DNA of 64,000 nucleotides from Pseudobacter ginsenosidimutans (GCF_007970185.1 NZ_CP042431.1:868001-932000), one strand, 5' to 3'; shown: positions 20,827-30,450, counted from the first letter of the stretch. Numbers and translations are program-made. Notes: a model not told the origin generated them from the letters alone.

Positions 20827-20881
20827 TTGTTCGGTATTTTTACTTGTTCGTATTTTACGAACAATTCAATTTATCGAACAT
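20827..20881 (+). promoter_or_regulatory. Four-half-site operator of the abiE operon
   Basis: TTGTTCG occurs at 20827 and 20844 and its complement CGAACAA/CGAACAT at 20858 and 20875. The inner pair extends to a perfect 9-3-9 palindrome (20844-20864). The outer pair is symmetric about the same base (20854), and both steps are exactly 17 bases. The last half-site overlaps the abiEi start codon at 20880. Negative autoregulation by AbiEi binding to inverted repeats is known for this family, so this is very probably its operator. Confidence 0.8.
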
Positions 20882-21893
20882 GAAATCAGAAATCATACCA
20901 GGTGTTTTACAGGAATTTACAAGTCGGGTAAGAATTGGAACAACCTGGAAAAAGGGGTCTGCAAACATAAAAAGCATAAAGCTGGACGGTCATATCCGCT
21001 TCCAGGCTGGAGGATATACTATAGAAATCCCTGCTGTAGTGAAAACTATTGTGACAGCAGCAAACCTCCCCATGTTGCAGACGCTGAAACAAAAAAGTGG
21101 AAAACTGATCGTGATCGCCGTAAATATTGCCCCCACTGTACAACAGCAATTAAGGGAGCTCGGGATTTTCTTTATGGATAGTGCAGGTAATGCTTTTATA
21201 CAACAGGAAAGTTTTTTTGTACATATAGAAGGCAGAAGAGCAGAACAAAAAGAGGTGGCTGATGCACGCGCATTTAGCAAAGGGGGCATCAAAGTAATAT
21301 TCCAGCTCTTACAGGAAGAGGGGCTGATCAATGGCACCATACGGAACATAGCCAATAAGGCATCTGTCAGTCTGGATACTGTCCACAAAACATTGAATGC
21401 ACTACGGTCGATGGAGTATATACTGGCGCTAAATAAAACCGAATGGACCTGGAATAACAAACAGGAACTACTCGCTCAATGGATGACAGAATATGATCGT
21501 CGACTAAAGCCCGGACTATTCATTAATCGTTTTGATTTTATGAGTGATGCTGACTACGACCGGTGGAAGCAAATTAAATTGACAAAAGCTCATACCTGCT
21601 GGGGAGCAGAGCCAGCGGCAGAGTTGCTAACAGGTAATTTGAAACCGGGAGAATGGACATTATACACAACCGAAACGGTAATGGAATTGGTAAGAAACTA
21701 TCGTATCGTACCTAAAAAAGCAGGAGCAATTGTAGTTTACAAGCAATTCTGGCCGACACAGGAAAAAGATCCAATATTTGCTCCACCATTGCTGGTCTAT
21801 ACCGATCTTGTTAATACAGGCAAACGCCGAAATATAGAAACTGCGCAACGAATTTTCAATGAATACCTCCAGGATAAATTTCAAACAACTTAG
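20880..21893 (+). CDS. abiEi: AbiEi-family antitoxin/transcriptional regulator (type IV toxin-antitoxin)
   Basis: The ATG at 20880 gives 337 residues; an in-frame upstream start would sit inside the operator. A winged-helix segment (about 137-185, with TIRNIANKASVSLDTVHKTL) precedes the C-terminal AbiEi domain with WGAEPAAELLTG and LLVYTDLVNTGKRRNIETA, typical of the Bacteroidota branch. AbiEi represses its own operon and counters the nucleotidyltransferase toxin AbiEii, usually giving phage abortive infection. The frame is intact, while the toxin gene downstream, which begins inside the last 35 bases of this gene, is broken. The island is more AT-rich than its neighbours, which suggests horizontal transfer. 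Confidence 0.88.
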   Translation: MKSEIIPGVLQEFTSRVRIGTTWKKGSANIKSIKLDGHIRFQAGGYTIEIPAVVKTIVTAANLPMLQTLKQKSGKLIVIAVNIAPTVQQQLRELGIFFMDSAGNAFIQQESFFVHIEGRRAEQKEVADARAFSKGGIKVIFQLLQEEGLINGTIRNIANKASVSLDTVHKTLNALRSMEYILALNKTEWTWNNKQELLAQWMTEYDRRLKPGLFINRFDFMSDADYDRWKQIKLTKAHTCWGAEPAAELLTGNLKPGEWTLYTTETVMELVRNYRIVPKKAGAIVVYKQFWPTQEKDPIFAPPLLVYTDLVNTGKRRNIETAQRIFNEYLQDKFQTT

Positions 21894-22488
21894 GCAGGAA
21901 AACCTAAAGAGCACATTTGCTGTTTGAAAAAGCCTTTTCAAAACTGGACATTGGGTTCTACCTGATCGGTGCATTGGCAAGAGATACCTGGTTTGTGGAC
22001 AAAGGCATTCGGGCACTGGGAACAAAAGATATAGACCTTGCTGTACTGGTAAGCGATCAATTAAAATATGAAGCTCTTAAGAAGTATCTGGTACAAGAGG
22101 AAAATTTTTCTTTGACAGCAAATGAATATACGCTGCGTGATCCGCAGGGGTATGCAGTGATGATATAGTCGATGTTGCAATAATCATCAATCACTACTTT
22201 GAACTGGAAGAAAACTTGATCTATGATCAGCATGTGGATCTTTTCACAAAAGATATTTATGATCTAAAAATACTTTCTGCCAGAGCTCTGGGAAGAGAGA
22301 TGCAGCTGATTCTACAAAAAAGTGAGTTGTTGCGTTTGCGCGTGATTGGAATTTTGAAAGAAAGGAACGAGGAGATACAAAGAAAATTTTTCGGAATACT
22401 GATAGATGAGGGCATTCCAGGTTTGCCAGACTATTATAGTGCAATCATACAGGCAATTTTGACCGGCACAGAAGAATACAGACAATAG
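21859..22488 (+). pseudogene. abiEii: Broken AbiEii-type nucleotidyltransferase toxin
   Basis: Three pieces of one protein lie in two frames. ATG 21859, inside the end of abiEi, encodes MNTSRINFKQLRQENLKSTF before a stop at 21925. The frame one base over then continues as LFEKAFSKLDIGFYLIGALARD through TKDIDLAVLVSD (a nucleotidyltransferase core, with the DIDLAV acidic motif) to a stop at 22166. The first frame resumes as DVAIIINHYFELEENLIYDQHVDLF and runs to 22488. Compared with the family as I know it, the block after the NEYTLRDPQGYAV segment, normally continuing with a third acidic residue and a linker, is missing (roughly 50-80 residues). One frameshift plus one deletion mean no active toxin. 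Confidence 0.8.
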
Positions 22489-22592
22489 AAAGTTGAAATG
22501 GTTCACTGAAAACATTGGCGATTGAACTTAGTTTCTTTCTGAGCCTACCTCGTAATCTCCCCTGTATTTTTCCTATGTGGATAAACTTCCCT

Positions 22593-22609
22593 TTGGCACG
22601 GTACATGCT
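22593..22609 (+). promoter_or_regulatory. Sigma-54 (-24/-12) promoter
   Basis: TTGGCACG-GTAC-ATGCT matches the sigma-54 consensus YTGGCACG-N4-TTGCW at 12 of 13 fixed positions, with GG and GC exactly 10 bases apart (22595-22596 and 22607-22608). Transcription would start near 22620, about 17 bases before the small gene at 22637. No enhancer site or activator gene was recognised nearby. Confidence 0.6.
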
Positions 22610-22612
22610 TTT

Positions 22613-22638
22613 ATAAGAACACTTAAATCCGTTCTTAT
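22613..22638 (+). promoter_or_regulatory. Inverted repeat over the start codon of the small gene
   Basis: ATAAGAAC (22613-22620) and GTTCTTAT (22631-22638) are perfect complements around 10 bases. The right arm includes the A and T of the ATG at 22637. It could be an operator at the transcript start; as RNA, a start near 22620 would exclude the left arm. Confidence 0.45.
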
Positions 22639-22714
22639 GAAGAAAACAATTCTGGTGAGTCTGTTGATGACCCTGACCATTTACCTGCTGATTTACATTT
22701 TAGCAGAGTACTGA
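22637..22714 (+). CDS. 25-residue single-pass membrane peptide
   Basis: ATG to TGA encodes MKKTILVSLLMTLTIYLLIY followed by ILAEY: a lysine-rich start and one hydrophobic helix of about 18 residues, with an acidic end. This is the composition of a small inner-membrane protein, not of a random frame. It is preceded by a sigma-54-type promoter at the right distance and stands alone between the abiE remnant and convergent trmD. No family was recognised. It could be a toxin-like or regulatory small membrane protein; the call rests on composition and promoter. Confidence 0.5.
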   Translation: MKKTILVSLLMTLTIYLLIYILAEY

Positions 22715-22753
22715 TCAACGAGAAGTGCATTTAAAAAAAATCACATCGATAAC

Positions 22754-23434
22754 TTACTGATCACTGTGCAGGTCAGGCCTTCTGTCTTTAGTTCGTTGAA
22801 CGGCCTGTTCATAACGCCAGTCGGCGATCTTCAGGGGGTCGCCGCTCATGAGGATGTCTGGAACCTTCCAGCCACGGAAATCCGATGGCCGGGTATAAAC
22901 GGGGGGGGCCAGTAAGTTATCCTGGAAAGAATCCATCAGCGCAGAAGTTTCATCATTGAGTACACCGGGCAGTAATCTTCCTACTGCATCCACAATTACG
23001 GCTGCTGCCAGTTCACCTCCACTCAGCACATAATCGCCGATAGAGATCTCCTTCGTTACAAAATGTTGGCGGATCCGTTCATCGATACCCTTGTAATGTC
23101 CGCAGATGATAATGAGATTGCCTTTCAGTGAGAGTTGATTGGCGGTGGATTGATCAAAGCGCGGGCCATCGGGCGTTACATAGATGATCTCATCATAGGT
23201 CCTGTCTTTTTGCAGGGTCTCGATGGCATTGGCGAGTGGTTCGGGCATCATCACCATTCCTGCTCCTCCCCCATACTGGTAATCGTCTACCTGTCCGTAT
23301 TCATTCACCGCCCATTGACGGAGGTGATGAACATGAACTTCCAGCAATCCCTTATCCCGGGCTCTTTTCATGATGGAATGGGAAAGCGGGCTCTCCAGTA
23401 ATTCGGGTACAACAGAAATAATATCGATACGCAT
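22754..23434 (-). CDS. trmD: tRNA (guanine37-N1)-methyltransferase
   Basis: The 226-residue SPOUT-fold enzyme methylates G37 next to the anticodon to prevent +1 frameshifting. The trefoil-knot SAM site shows as [16 protein letters not shown] and [16 protein letters not shown], and the N-terminus [16 protein letters not shown] is typical. It is the last gene of a minus-strand series (dipeptidase, hslR, trmD). The rimM/rpsP/rplS neighbours of the proteobacterial trmD operon are absent here. Confidence 0.98.
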   Translation of the reverse strand: MRIDIISVVPELLESPLSHSIMKRARDKGLLEVHVHHLRQWAVNEYGQVDDYQYGGGAGMVMMPEPLANAIETLQKDRTYDEIIYVTPDGPRFDQSTANQLSLKGNLIIICGHYKGIDERIRQHFVTKEISIGDYVLSGGELAAAVIVDAVGRLLPGVLNDETSALMDSFQDNLLAPPVYTRPSDFRGWKVPDILMSGDPLKIADWRYEQAVQRTKDRRPDLHSDQ

Positions 23435-23460
23435 GGCGCAAAGATAAGGCAGATGCGGAA

Positions 23461-23865
23461 TTATTCTTCTTCCGCTCCATCATCGTCCATGAATCCTTCG
23501 ATATCCCTTCTTTGTTTTTTGGTGGGCCTTCCCTGTTTGCTGAGTCGTTTGCCGGTATGGAAGCTGGCGGCCTGGAATTGCAGGCGTTCCAGTTCTTCGG
23601 GCGGAGTGAGGTCTTCGTAGAATTTGATCGCCTCCGTGTGTGCCACACGGTTATGCAGCAGCCCGGTGACCTTTACGGTCCATCTCCGGGCTGCTGTTTT
23701 AACTTCATAGATCTCTCCGATGTTCACGGACTTGGAAGGCTTTACATTGTTCTCATTCCATTTCACTTTCCCTCCGTCGCAGGCTTCTGTAGCCAGCGTG
23801 CGCGTTTTGAACAAACGGATCGACCATAAATATTTATCGATACGTAATTTCTCTTTTTCAGCCAT
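23461..23865 (-). CDS. hslR: S4-domain RNA-binding protein (Hsp15 family)
   Basis: The 134-residue cytosolic protein has an N-terminal S4 domain (about 7-65: [19 protein letters not shown] and the GEIYEVKT strand) and a basic C-terminal tail. Hsp15-type proteins bind 50S subunits that carry stalled nascent chains and help recycle them. It lies 26 bases ahead of trmD and 16 behind the dipeptidase, probably in one transcript. Confidence 0.9.
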   Translation of the reverse strand: MAEKEKLRIDKYLWSIRLFKTRTLATEACDGGKVKWNENNVKPSKSVNIGEIYEVKTAARRWTVKVTGLLHNRVAHTEAIKFYEDLTPPEELERLQFQAASFHTGKRLSKQGRPTKKQRRDIEGFMDDDGAEEE

Positions 23866-23881
23866 GTTCCAAAGTTACGGC

Positions 23882-25246
23882 TTATTGCTGCGCGTAGAAC
23901 TGGTGGAAATAAGGGATCGTTTCGATACCCTTATAGAAATTGGCCAGATCGAATTTCTCATTGGGAGAATGCAGGTTATCGCTGTCCAGACCAAAGCCCA
24001 TGAACACGATCTTCACACCCAGTTCCCTTTCCAATATTGTGCAGATGGGAATACTTCCGCCACCGCGAACAGGAATTGGTTTCTTTCCGAATGTGGTTTC
24101 ATAAGCCTGGCTGGCCGCCTGGTAGCCTTTTGATCCGATCGGGGTCATATAAGGCTCGCCGCCATGCAGATTCTCTGCTTTCACCGTAACGCCTTCCGGA
24201 GCGATCTTTTTGAAATGCTCCAGCATCATCGCTGTGATCTTCTCTGAGCTCTGATTGGGAACGAGACGGGCAGAAATTTTTGCATATGCTTTTGATGGCA
24301 ATACAGTTTTTGCTCCTTCCTGGATATAACCACCCCAGATACCATTCAGCTCAAGCGTTGGACGGATACCGGTGCGCTCATTGGTAGAGAAACCTTTTTC
24401 ACCCCAGAGTGATTGAACACCGAGATCGGCCTTGTATTCATTTTCGTTGTAAGGTGCTTGTCCGAGCATCTTCCTTTCGTCGTCAGACACATTGATCACA
24501 TCATCATAAAATCCGGGGATGGTGATATGATTGTTCTCATCATGGCAACTGGCGATCATCCTGGCCAGCATGGTGATGGGATTGGCAACAGCACCACCGT
24601 ATACACCGGAGTGCAGGTCGCGGCTGGGGCCAGTCACTTCCACCTGGATATACGCGAGACCGCGCATACCGATATCCATGGAAGGTGTATCCAGGGAGAT
24701 CATGGCGCTATCACTGATCAGGATCACATCGCATTTCAGCAGGTCCTTATGATCGGCAACAAATTTTTCGAGATTGGGAGATCCCACTTCTTCTTCTCCT
24801 TCGATGAGGAACTTGATATTGGTGGGTTGAGAATTGGTCTTGTTCATGATCTCCAGCGCCTTCACGTGCATGTACACCTGACCTTTATCGTCGGCGGAGC
24901 CGCGCGCATAGAGTTTTCCGTCTTTTACAACCGGCTCGAAAGGCCCGCTGGTCCAGAGGTTCAGCGGATCGGGAGGTTGTACGTCATAATGACCATACAC
25001 CAGCACAGTGGGTTTGGAAGGATCGATGATCTTCTCACCGTACACAACCGGATGACCGGCTGTTTCCATCACTTCCGCCTTACCGGCGCCTGCTTCCAGG
25101 AGACGTTGTTTCACGGCTTCCGCGCATTTGCGCATGTCTTCTTTATTGGCACTGTTGGCGCTGATACTGGGGATGCGCAACAGATCTTTGAGCTCATCGA
25201 GGAAACGATCCTTGTTCTTTTCCTGGTAATCTTTCCATACTTGCAT
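23882..25246 (-). CDS. M20-family dipeptidase
   Basis: The 454-residue cytosolic metallopeptidase resembles carnosinase-like (CNDP) members of family M20. Metal ligands appear in VYGHYDVQPPD (His and the following Asp), RGSADDKG (bridging Asp), EGEEEVGS (general base and ligand Glu) and ISDSAM (Asp), with the dimerisation domain in the middle and the last His in FGLDSDNLHSPNEKF. It would split dipeptides, probably in peptide use or turnover. No signal peptide. It heads the dipeptidase-hslR-trmD run. Confidence 0.93.
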   Translation of the reverse strand: MQVWKDYQEKNKDRFLDELKDLLRIPSISANSANKEDMRKCAEAVKQRLLEAGAGKAEVMETAGHPVVYGEKIIDPSKPTVLVYGHYDVQPPDPLNLWTSGPFEPVVKDGKLYARGSADDKGQVYMHVKALEIMNKTNSQPTNIKFLIEGEEEVGSPNLEKFVADHKDLLKCDVILISDSAMISLDTPSMDIGMRGLAYIQVEVTGPSRDLHSGVYGGAVANPITMLARMIASCHDENNHITIPGFYDDVINVSDDERKMLGQAPYNENEYKADLGVQSLWGEKGFSTNERTGIRPTLELNGIWGGYIQEGAKTVLPSKAYAKISARLVPNQSSEKITAMMLEHFKKIAPEGVTVKAENLHGGEPYMTPIGSKGYQAASQAYETTFGKKPIPVRGGGSIPICTILERELGVKIVFMGFGLDSDNLHSPNEKFDLANFYKGIETIPYFHQFYAQQ

Positions 25247-25305
25247 AATGGCAATTTTTTAAGTTTTAGCAGCCGTTCCGGGTGGCGAAGATAAAATCTT
25301 TTCAA

Positions 25306-27762
25306 TTACAATTTGATCTCCACTGTTGCCGGCTTGCCATCGAAAACGATGGTGGTTGCAGAAAACTGTCCTTCCGCCAGCATCACAGGCTTTGCCGTCA
25401 CTACTTTTGCGGGCTTACCATTCACCATCACCTCTTTGATAACAGCACCGGGTACCAGGATGGTGAAACTGCGCATTTGTTTGCGTTTGTAAGCCGCGGG
25501 GTTATTGGTTTTCAGTTCGATACTGATCATGCTACCACGGGTTGATCCGGTGAAAGTGATCAACTCATATTCTGCGCGCTCCAGTGTGCGGGGCTCCACG
25601 CCATCATCATCGTACCAGGTATAGGAAGATGATGTGGCTGAAGGATAATAGATCAGGCTGAGATTTTTGGAATCATAAGCTTCGGTGCTGCGGATCACGG
25701 AGTCTGTCTGCCATACAGGAATAAAGCTGCCGGCCTTTGCATAGAGGGGCAGATAATGGATCCCCGCATTTTGATCGAGCCATTGTTTTCCTTCCAACAA
25801 TTGATTGTCTGAGAATCGATACCATTGTCCTTCGGGCAGGTATACTTTCCTGGATGTGGCAGCCTCCGTCATCACGGGCGCTACCATCAAATTATCGCCC
25901 CAGAAATATTGATCAGTGGCATTGAATGCTTCTGGATCATTGAAATTGTAATAGTATAATGGGCGCATCAATGGTTTTCCTTTGGCTGCCTGCTCATATG
26001 CGAGCGAGTAATTGTAAGGCAACAGTTCATAACGGAGACGGATATACTGTCTGGCAAGGAATTGTACGGCCCCATCCCAGAATACCGGTTCAGATGGGAT
26101 GCTCTTTACAGTTTTATCATAATCTTCAAGCGCTGTTCCATGCGGACGGAATACAGGCGTGAATGCTGCGAACTGCAACCACCTGACGTAAAGCTCTGCA
26201 TCAGCTTTTTCTGCCATGGCAAATCCGCCTGCATCGGAATGTACATAGGGAAGGCCACTAAGGCTCATGCCCATCATCACGGGCCATTGCGCTTTGAGGC
26301 CACTCCAGCTGCGGGCTACATCCCCTGTCCAGGGGAACACGCTGTAGCGCTGGCTGCCGGCAAATCCTGCGCGGTTGAGATGAAAGAGCCGTTGATCAGG
26401 ATAATCATCGCGGTATTTTTCATACAACATGGCGCTCCACTGATGGCCATAGAGATTATGGATCTCATCAGCACTCACCGGCCTGTTGACGCCCTGGTCC
26501 TTCAGGTTATGCATGATGGTATTGGGATGCTTCTCCGGTTCGCCCAGATCACTCCACCAACCACTAACGCCATTGGCTACCTGCTTTTTATACAGCTTCC
26601 ACATGAAGTCGCGTGCAGGTTTTCTGAAAATATCTATCAGTCCGCCCTCACCGAAATAGAGATCCTGGTAAGTGAATGGCTTTCCACTTGCATCCGTTGC
26701 CAGGAAAGGCGTGGCTTCGGCATAATTGCGGGTGCCTTTGAGGAAGAAAGGTTCTGTGATCAGAACGCTCTTTATGTTTTGCTGACGGAATTGCGTGAGC
26801 ATGTTTTTGGGATTCGGCCATTTGTTGGTGTTCACCCAGTCGAAATTACCGAGCGTGCCCTTGATATCATCACCGAACCAGAAGAGATCGAAAATGAGAC
26901 CATCGATGGGGAATTTGGCAGCCTGCATTTTTGCTACCACATCTTTCACCTGTACTTCACTGCGGTATCCGAATCGCGATACAAAATTGCCCAGGGCCCA
27001 GCGGGGAGGCAGTGGTTGTCTTCCGGTGAGAGAAGTATAATTGAACATGATCTCATCCAGGTTCCTGCCGAATACCACGTAGAAGTTGAGCTCGCCACTC
27101 ATGAAACCTGCTTCCAGTGTGGATTTCTCCGTGAGGCCAATATCGAAATAACCTTTGGAGGGATTATCGAAGAAGAGCGCATAGCCATTGGAGGAGATCA
27201 GGATGGGCACAGAAAAATTGAGGTTATCCGCCCCCAATCCATAACCATAAGACGGGCTGTTGTACAGGTTGATCTTGTAGCCGCGACGGTCCATGGGAAT
27301 GGCGCGCCCGCCACCGCCCAGCCATTTTTCACCATCACTGAGCATGAAACGGAAGCCGCGGTTATTGTCCTGCACAAAATAGGAGGCGTTCTTCACTTTT
27401 ACCTCCCTGCCCTGCCGGAAATAGAGCTTGTCCCGCTGAATTACCACGCTGAGCCCGTTTTCGAACTCGATGGTTTGGGAATTGGCGACAGTTATTTTTG
27501 TTTGCGTGGGTTGCGGGCTACCGATCACTGCATTGCTCATCAGCTCATTGCGGTTGTAATCCGAAGGCCGGTAAGTGCTTTTGATCACCAGGTTGCCATA
27601 CGGTGTAAACACCCATTGTCCGTCTTTTCCTTTAAAAACCACTTCGGTAGCCTTGCCATTGAAAGGATCTTTTCCTACATTGTTCACGATCACCTGCTGC
27701 GCTGAGGCTGCCACCATCAGCATCCAGAATCCAATCAATAACAGTATTTTTCGGTTAGTCAT
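25306..27762 (-). CDS. Glycoside hydrolase family 31 (alpha-glucosidase/alpha-xylosidase type), exported
   Basis: The 818-residue protein starts with a signal peptide (to about residue 21) and an N-terminal beta-sandwich domain, followed by the (beta/alpha)8 catalytic domain (about 245-640) and C-terminal beta domains. LIFDLFWFGDD and GWWSDLGEPE are family 31 motifs, the latter holding the nucleophile Asp; WTGDVARSW marks the acid/base region and VHSDAGGF another active-site strand. It hydrolyses alpha-linked glucosides or xylosides. There is no type IX sorting domain (it ends VEIKL), so it is probably periplasmic. No SusCD pair is adjacent; the exact substrate is not readable. Confidence 0.92.
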   Translation of the reverse strand: MTNRKILLLIGFWMLMVAASAQQVIVNNVGKDPFNGKATEVVFKGKDGQWVFTPYGNLVIKSTYRPSDYNRNELMSNAVIGSPQPTQTKITVANSQTIEFENGLSVVIQRDKLYFRQGREVKVKNASYFVQDNNRGFRFMLSDGEKWLGGGGRAIPMDRRGYKINLYNSPSYGYGLGADNLNFSVPILISSNGYALFFDNPSKGYFDIGLTEKSTLEAGFMSGELNFYVVFGRNLDEIMFNYTSLTGRQPLPPRWALGNFVSRFGYRSEVQVKDVVAKMQAAKFPIDGLIFDLFWFGDDIKGTLGNFDWVNTNKWPNPKNMLTQFRQQNIKSVLITEPFFLKGTRNYAEATPFLATDASGKPFTYQDLYFGEGGLIDIFRKPARDFMWKLYKKQVANGVSGWWSDLGEPEKHPNTIMHNLKDQGVNRPVSADEIHNLYGHQWSAMLYEKYRDDYPDQRLFHLNRAGFAGSQRYSVFPWTGDVARSWSGLKAQWPVMMGMSLSGLPYVHSDAGGFAMAEKADAELYVRWLQFAAFTPVFRPHGTALEDYDKTVKSIPSEPVFWDGAVQFLARQYIRLRYELLPYNYSLAYEQAAKGKPLMRPLYYYNFNDPEAFNATDQYFWGDNLMVAPVMTEAATSRKVYLPEGQWYRFSDNQLLEGKQWLDQNAGIHYLPLYAKAGSFIPVWQTDSVIRSTEAYDSKNLSLIYYPSATSSSYTWYDDDGVEPRTLERAEYELITFTGSTRGSMISIELKTNNPAAYKRKQMRSFTILVPGAVIKEVMVNGKPAKVVTAKPVMLAEGQFSATTIVFDGKPATVEIKL

Positions 27763-27889
27763 CTTCGTTATGAATTTGGCTTTGGGAATTAGTATTGCAA
27801 CTTACTGATTCGGGATCAGATTATTAAATATTGAACGGGGAAGGGCATCCCCCCGAATGATTTTTAACTATATTAGCAAGATCATAGTT

Positions 27890-29572
27890 ATGGCCAGCCA
27901 AACGATACAGGCAAATTTAGTAGACATCACAGGGGAAAGGATCTATCCTGCAGAGGTTTTCATCTCGGAAGGGAAGATCGCATTCATCCGTGAGATCAGC
28001 CCTGATCAGCTGGCTGCTTCCTGGCCCGGCGAAACGCCTCCCTTCTTACTTCCCGGCTTCATAGACAGTCATGTACATATTGAAAGTTCCATGCTGGTGC
28101 CCTCTGAATTTGCGCGGATCGCTGTATTGCATGGCACTGTGGCCACCGTTAGCGATCCCCATGAGATTGCCAATGTCTGTGGTATGAAGGGCGTTGAATA
28201 CATGATCGAAAATGGCAATACGGTGCCTTTCAAATTCTATTTCGGAGCACCGAGCTGCGTGCCGGCCACCAGGTTTGAAACGGCAGGAGCCAGTCTGGAT
28301 GCAAAAGAAGTAGAAGCATTACTACAAAAAGATGCGGTAAAATACCTGAGCGAGATGATGAACTTTCCGGGAGTATTGCACAAGGATCCCGAAGTGATGG
28401 AAAAGATCGAAGCAGCTCACCGTTTGGGTAAACCTGTTGACGGACATGCTCCCGGATTGCGCGGAGAAGCGCTGCAACAATACATCGGCGCCGGCATCAG
28501 TACAGACCATGAATGTTTCACCCGCGAAGAAGCCGAAGAGAAATTGTCGCTCGGCATGAAAGTCCTCATCCGCGAAGGAAGCGCTGCCAGGAATTTTGAA
28601 GCACTGATCGATCTCATGCACGATCATGCAGATAATATGATGTTCTGCAGTGACGACAAACATCCCGACAGTCTCGTGGAAGGCCATATAGATCAGCTTT
28701 GTGCACGCGCAGTGGCAAAGGGAATCGATGTATTCAAAGTACTGAAAGCTGCCTGCATTAATCCTGCATTGCATTATGGATTGAATACAGGTTTGCTGCG
28801 CGAAGGAGACCCGGCGGATTGCATTCTGGTGAAAGATCTGCAACAGTTCAAAGTGATCAGTACTTATATAGATGGACGACTGGTAGCAGATAAAGGCGTA
28901 TCGCTGATAGCAAGACAACCGGTTCAACCTATCAATCACTTCCATGCAGAACCGAAAAGGATCTCATATTTCCAGATCCCTTACAATGGAGAAACTACCA
29001 TTCCGGTGATCGAAGCGCTTGATGGACAACTGATCACCAACCGGCTGGATATGGCGCCAACCGTCAAAGACGGCATGATGGTTTCTGACCAGGACCGTGA
29101 CCTCTTGAAAATAGTAGTGGTAAACAGGTATGATCATGGGAAGCCGGCCGCCCGGGCTTTCATTAAAAATTTCGGATTGAAGAACGGCGCAATCGGATCT
29201 TCGGTGGCGCACGACAGTCATAATATCGTTGCCGTGGGAACAGATGATGAAGCCATCTGCATGGCCGTGAATGCAGTGATCGCCACACAGGGTGGCATCA
29301 GTTGTATCGTCCGTTTCAAAGACAGCAGTTTTCATCACAATACCCTTGAAACACACCTTCTTCCGCTCGGAATTGCAGGCCTGATGAGCGCTGATGATGG
29401 CTTCAATGTAGCCACCAAATACACCGCAATGGACCATCTTGCCAAGAGTCTGGGCACTCCATTATCCGCTCCTTACATGACCTTAAGTTTTATGGCATTA
29501 CTGGTGATCCCGCACTTGAAACTAAGTGATCTGGGTATTTTTGATGGCGACCAGTTTGCATTAATACAGTAA
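27890..29572 (+). CDS. ade: Adenine deaminase
   Basis: The 560-residue amidohydrolase converts adenine to hypoxanthine and ammonia, feeding purine salvage (hpt is also in the window). I prefer ATG 27890 ([15 protein letters not shown]) to the in-frame ATG 27857, which adds 11 untypical residues. Metal ligands are the HVHIES motif (near 65-70) after LPGFIDS, and the later [14 protein letters not shown] and FCSDDKHPD motifs. The C-terminal adenine-deaminase domain has [15 protein letters not shown]. It is monocistronic and ends at a hairpin terminator. Confidence 0.96.
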   Translation: MASQTIQANLVDITGERIYPAEVFISEGKIAFIREISPDQLAASWPGETPPFLLPGFIDSHVHIESSMLVPSEFARIAVLHGTVATVSDPHEIANVCGMKGVEYMIENGNTVPFKFYFGAPSCVPATRFETAGASLDAKEVEALLQKDAVKYLSEMMNFPGVLHKDPEVMEKIEAAHRLGKPVDGHAPGLRGEALQQYIGAGISTDHECFTREEAEEKLSLGMKVLIREGSAARNFEALIDLMHDHADNMMFCSDDKHPDSLVEGHIDQLCARAVAKGIDVFKVLKAACINPALHYGLNTGLLREGDPADCILVKDLQQFKVISTYIDGRLVADKGVSLIARQPVQPINHFHAEPKRISYFQIPYNGETTIPVIEALDGQLITNRLDMAPTVKDGMMVSDQDRDLLKIVVVNRYDHGKPAARAFIKNFGLKNGAIGSSVAHDSHNIVAVGTDDEAICMAVNAVIATQGGISCIVRFKDSSFHHNTLETHLLPLGIAGLMSADDGFNVATKYTAMDHLAKSLGTPLSAPYMTLSFMALLVIPHLKLSDLGIFDGDQFALIQ

Positions 29573-29576
29573 AGGA

Positions 29577-29622
29577 AATCACTTATTTATACAAATAACT
29601 TTCATTATAAGTGATTCTTTTT
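29577..29622 (+). terminator. AT-rich hairpin terminator of ade
   Basis: AATCACTTAT (29577-29586) pairs perfectly with ATAAGTGATT (29607-29616) around a 20-base loop, followed by a C and five T. It begins five bases after the stop codon. Confidence 0.75.
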
Positions 29623-29754
29623 GCTATCTTTAGATACCCATTCGGGTTAACTAGTATCTCACTGTCCTCTGGAAGATTAGATGAACTACCGTAATCCCTG
29701 ATCAGGAACCTATGTTTTTGTGAACCCCCAACCTAAACATTTATAGATCGTAGT

Positions 29755-30387
29755 ATGCCTTTACACAATCAGCCAGCCGAACAGTGGATGTCCAGAACCA
29801 CTATGCCTGAATCTCCCATTGTGACCGTCGCGAAAGTATTGAACCCAATCAGCGCGGATGCACAGGCGTATGTGAATCAGAAAAGCTTTGCCCACCGGTT
29901 ACGTAAGAACGAAATGCTGTTCACACCCGGTGAAGTCTGCTCACACCTTTACTTTGTTCGAAAAGGAATTCTCCGTGGTTATGTGAAAGATGGTATCAAG
30001 GATATCACCACCTGGATCACCGGTGAAGGCGAATTCGTTTCGGCCATCGCCAGTTTTCAACTTCAACAGATCACAGCAGAGAATGTGCAGGCTATCGAAG
30101 ATTGCGAGCTCACCGGACTTCACTATGATGATCTGCAATATCTCTACGAGAATTTTCCGGAGGCCAATATCGTTGGCAGGAAGATCTATGAGAAATATTA
30201 TCGCGATGCAGAGGAGCGCGCCTTCATTGCGAGGCTCACAGAAGCCACTTCCAAATACAAACATTTCATTGCCACCAAGAGCCAGCTGCTGAATCGTGTT
30301 CCCCTTAAGTTCATCGCCTCCTACCTGGGCATGACGCTGGAAACACTGAGCCGCATCCGCAGCAAACTCTCCCAAAGCAAGCAATAA
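29755..30387 (+). CDS. Crp/Fnr-family transcriptional regulator
   Basis: The 210-residue cytosolic regulator has an N-terminal cyclic-nucleotide-binding-like barrel (about 40-130, with LRKNEMLFTPGEVCSHLYFV and KGILRGYV) and a C-terminal helix-turn-helix (about 180-207) where VPLKFIASYLGMTLETLSRI matches the Crp recognition-helix region. The canonical cAMP phosphate-binding cassette is not conserved, as is usual in this Bacteroidota subgroup, so the ligand, if any, is unknown. It stands alone with a 182-base upstream gap. Confidence 0.88.
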   Translation: MPLHNQPAEQWMSRTTMPESPIVTVAKVLNPISADAQAYVNQKSFAHRLRKNEMLFTPGEVCSHLYFVRKGILRGYVKDGIKDITTWITGEGEFVSAIASFQLQQITAENVQAIEDCELTGLHYDDLQYLYENFPEANIVGRKIYEKYYRDAEERAFIARLTEATSKYKHFIATKSQLLNRVPLKFIASYLGMTLETLSRIRSKLSQSKQ

Positions 30388-30450
30388 AGAAATTTCACCG
30401 ACCATTTTCCGGCATTCACCGGAACTCAAACGCCAATAGCAGGCCAAGGC

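Noticed and set aside
26062-27705. 547-residue plus-strand open frame
   Set aside because: It is antisense to the GH31 gene and caused by codon bias; no family features.
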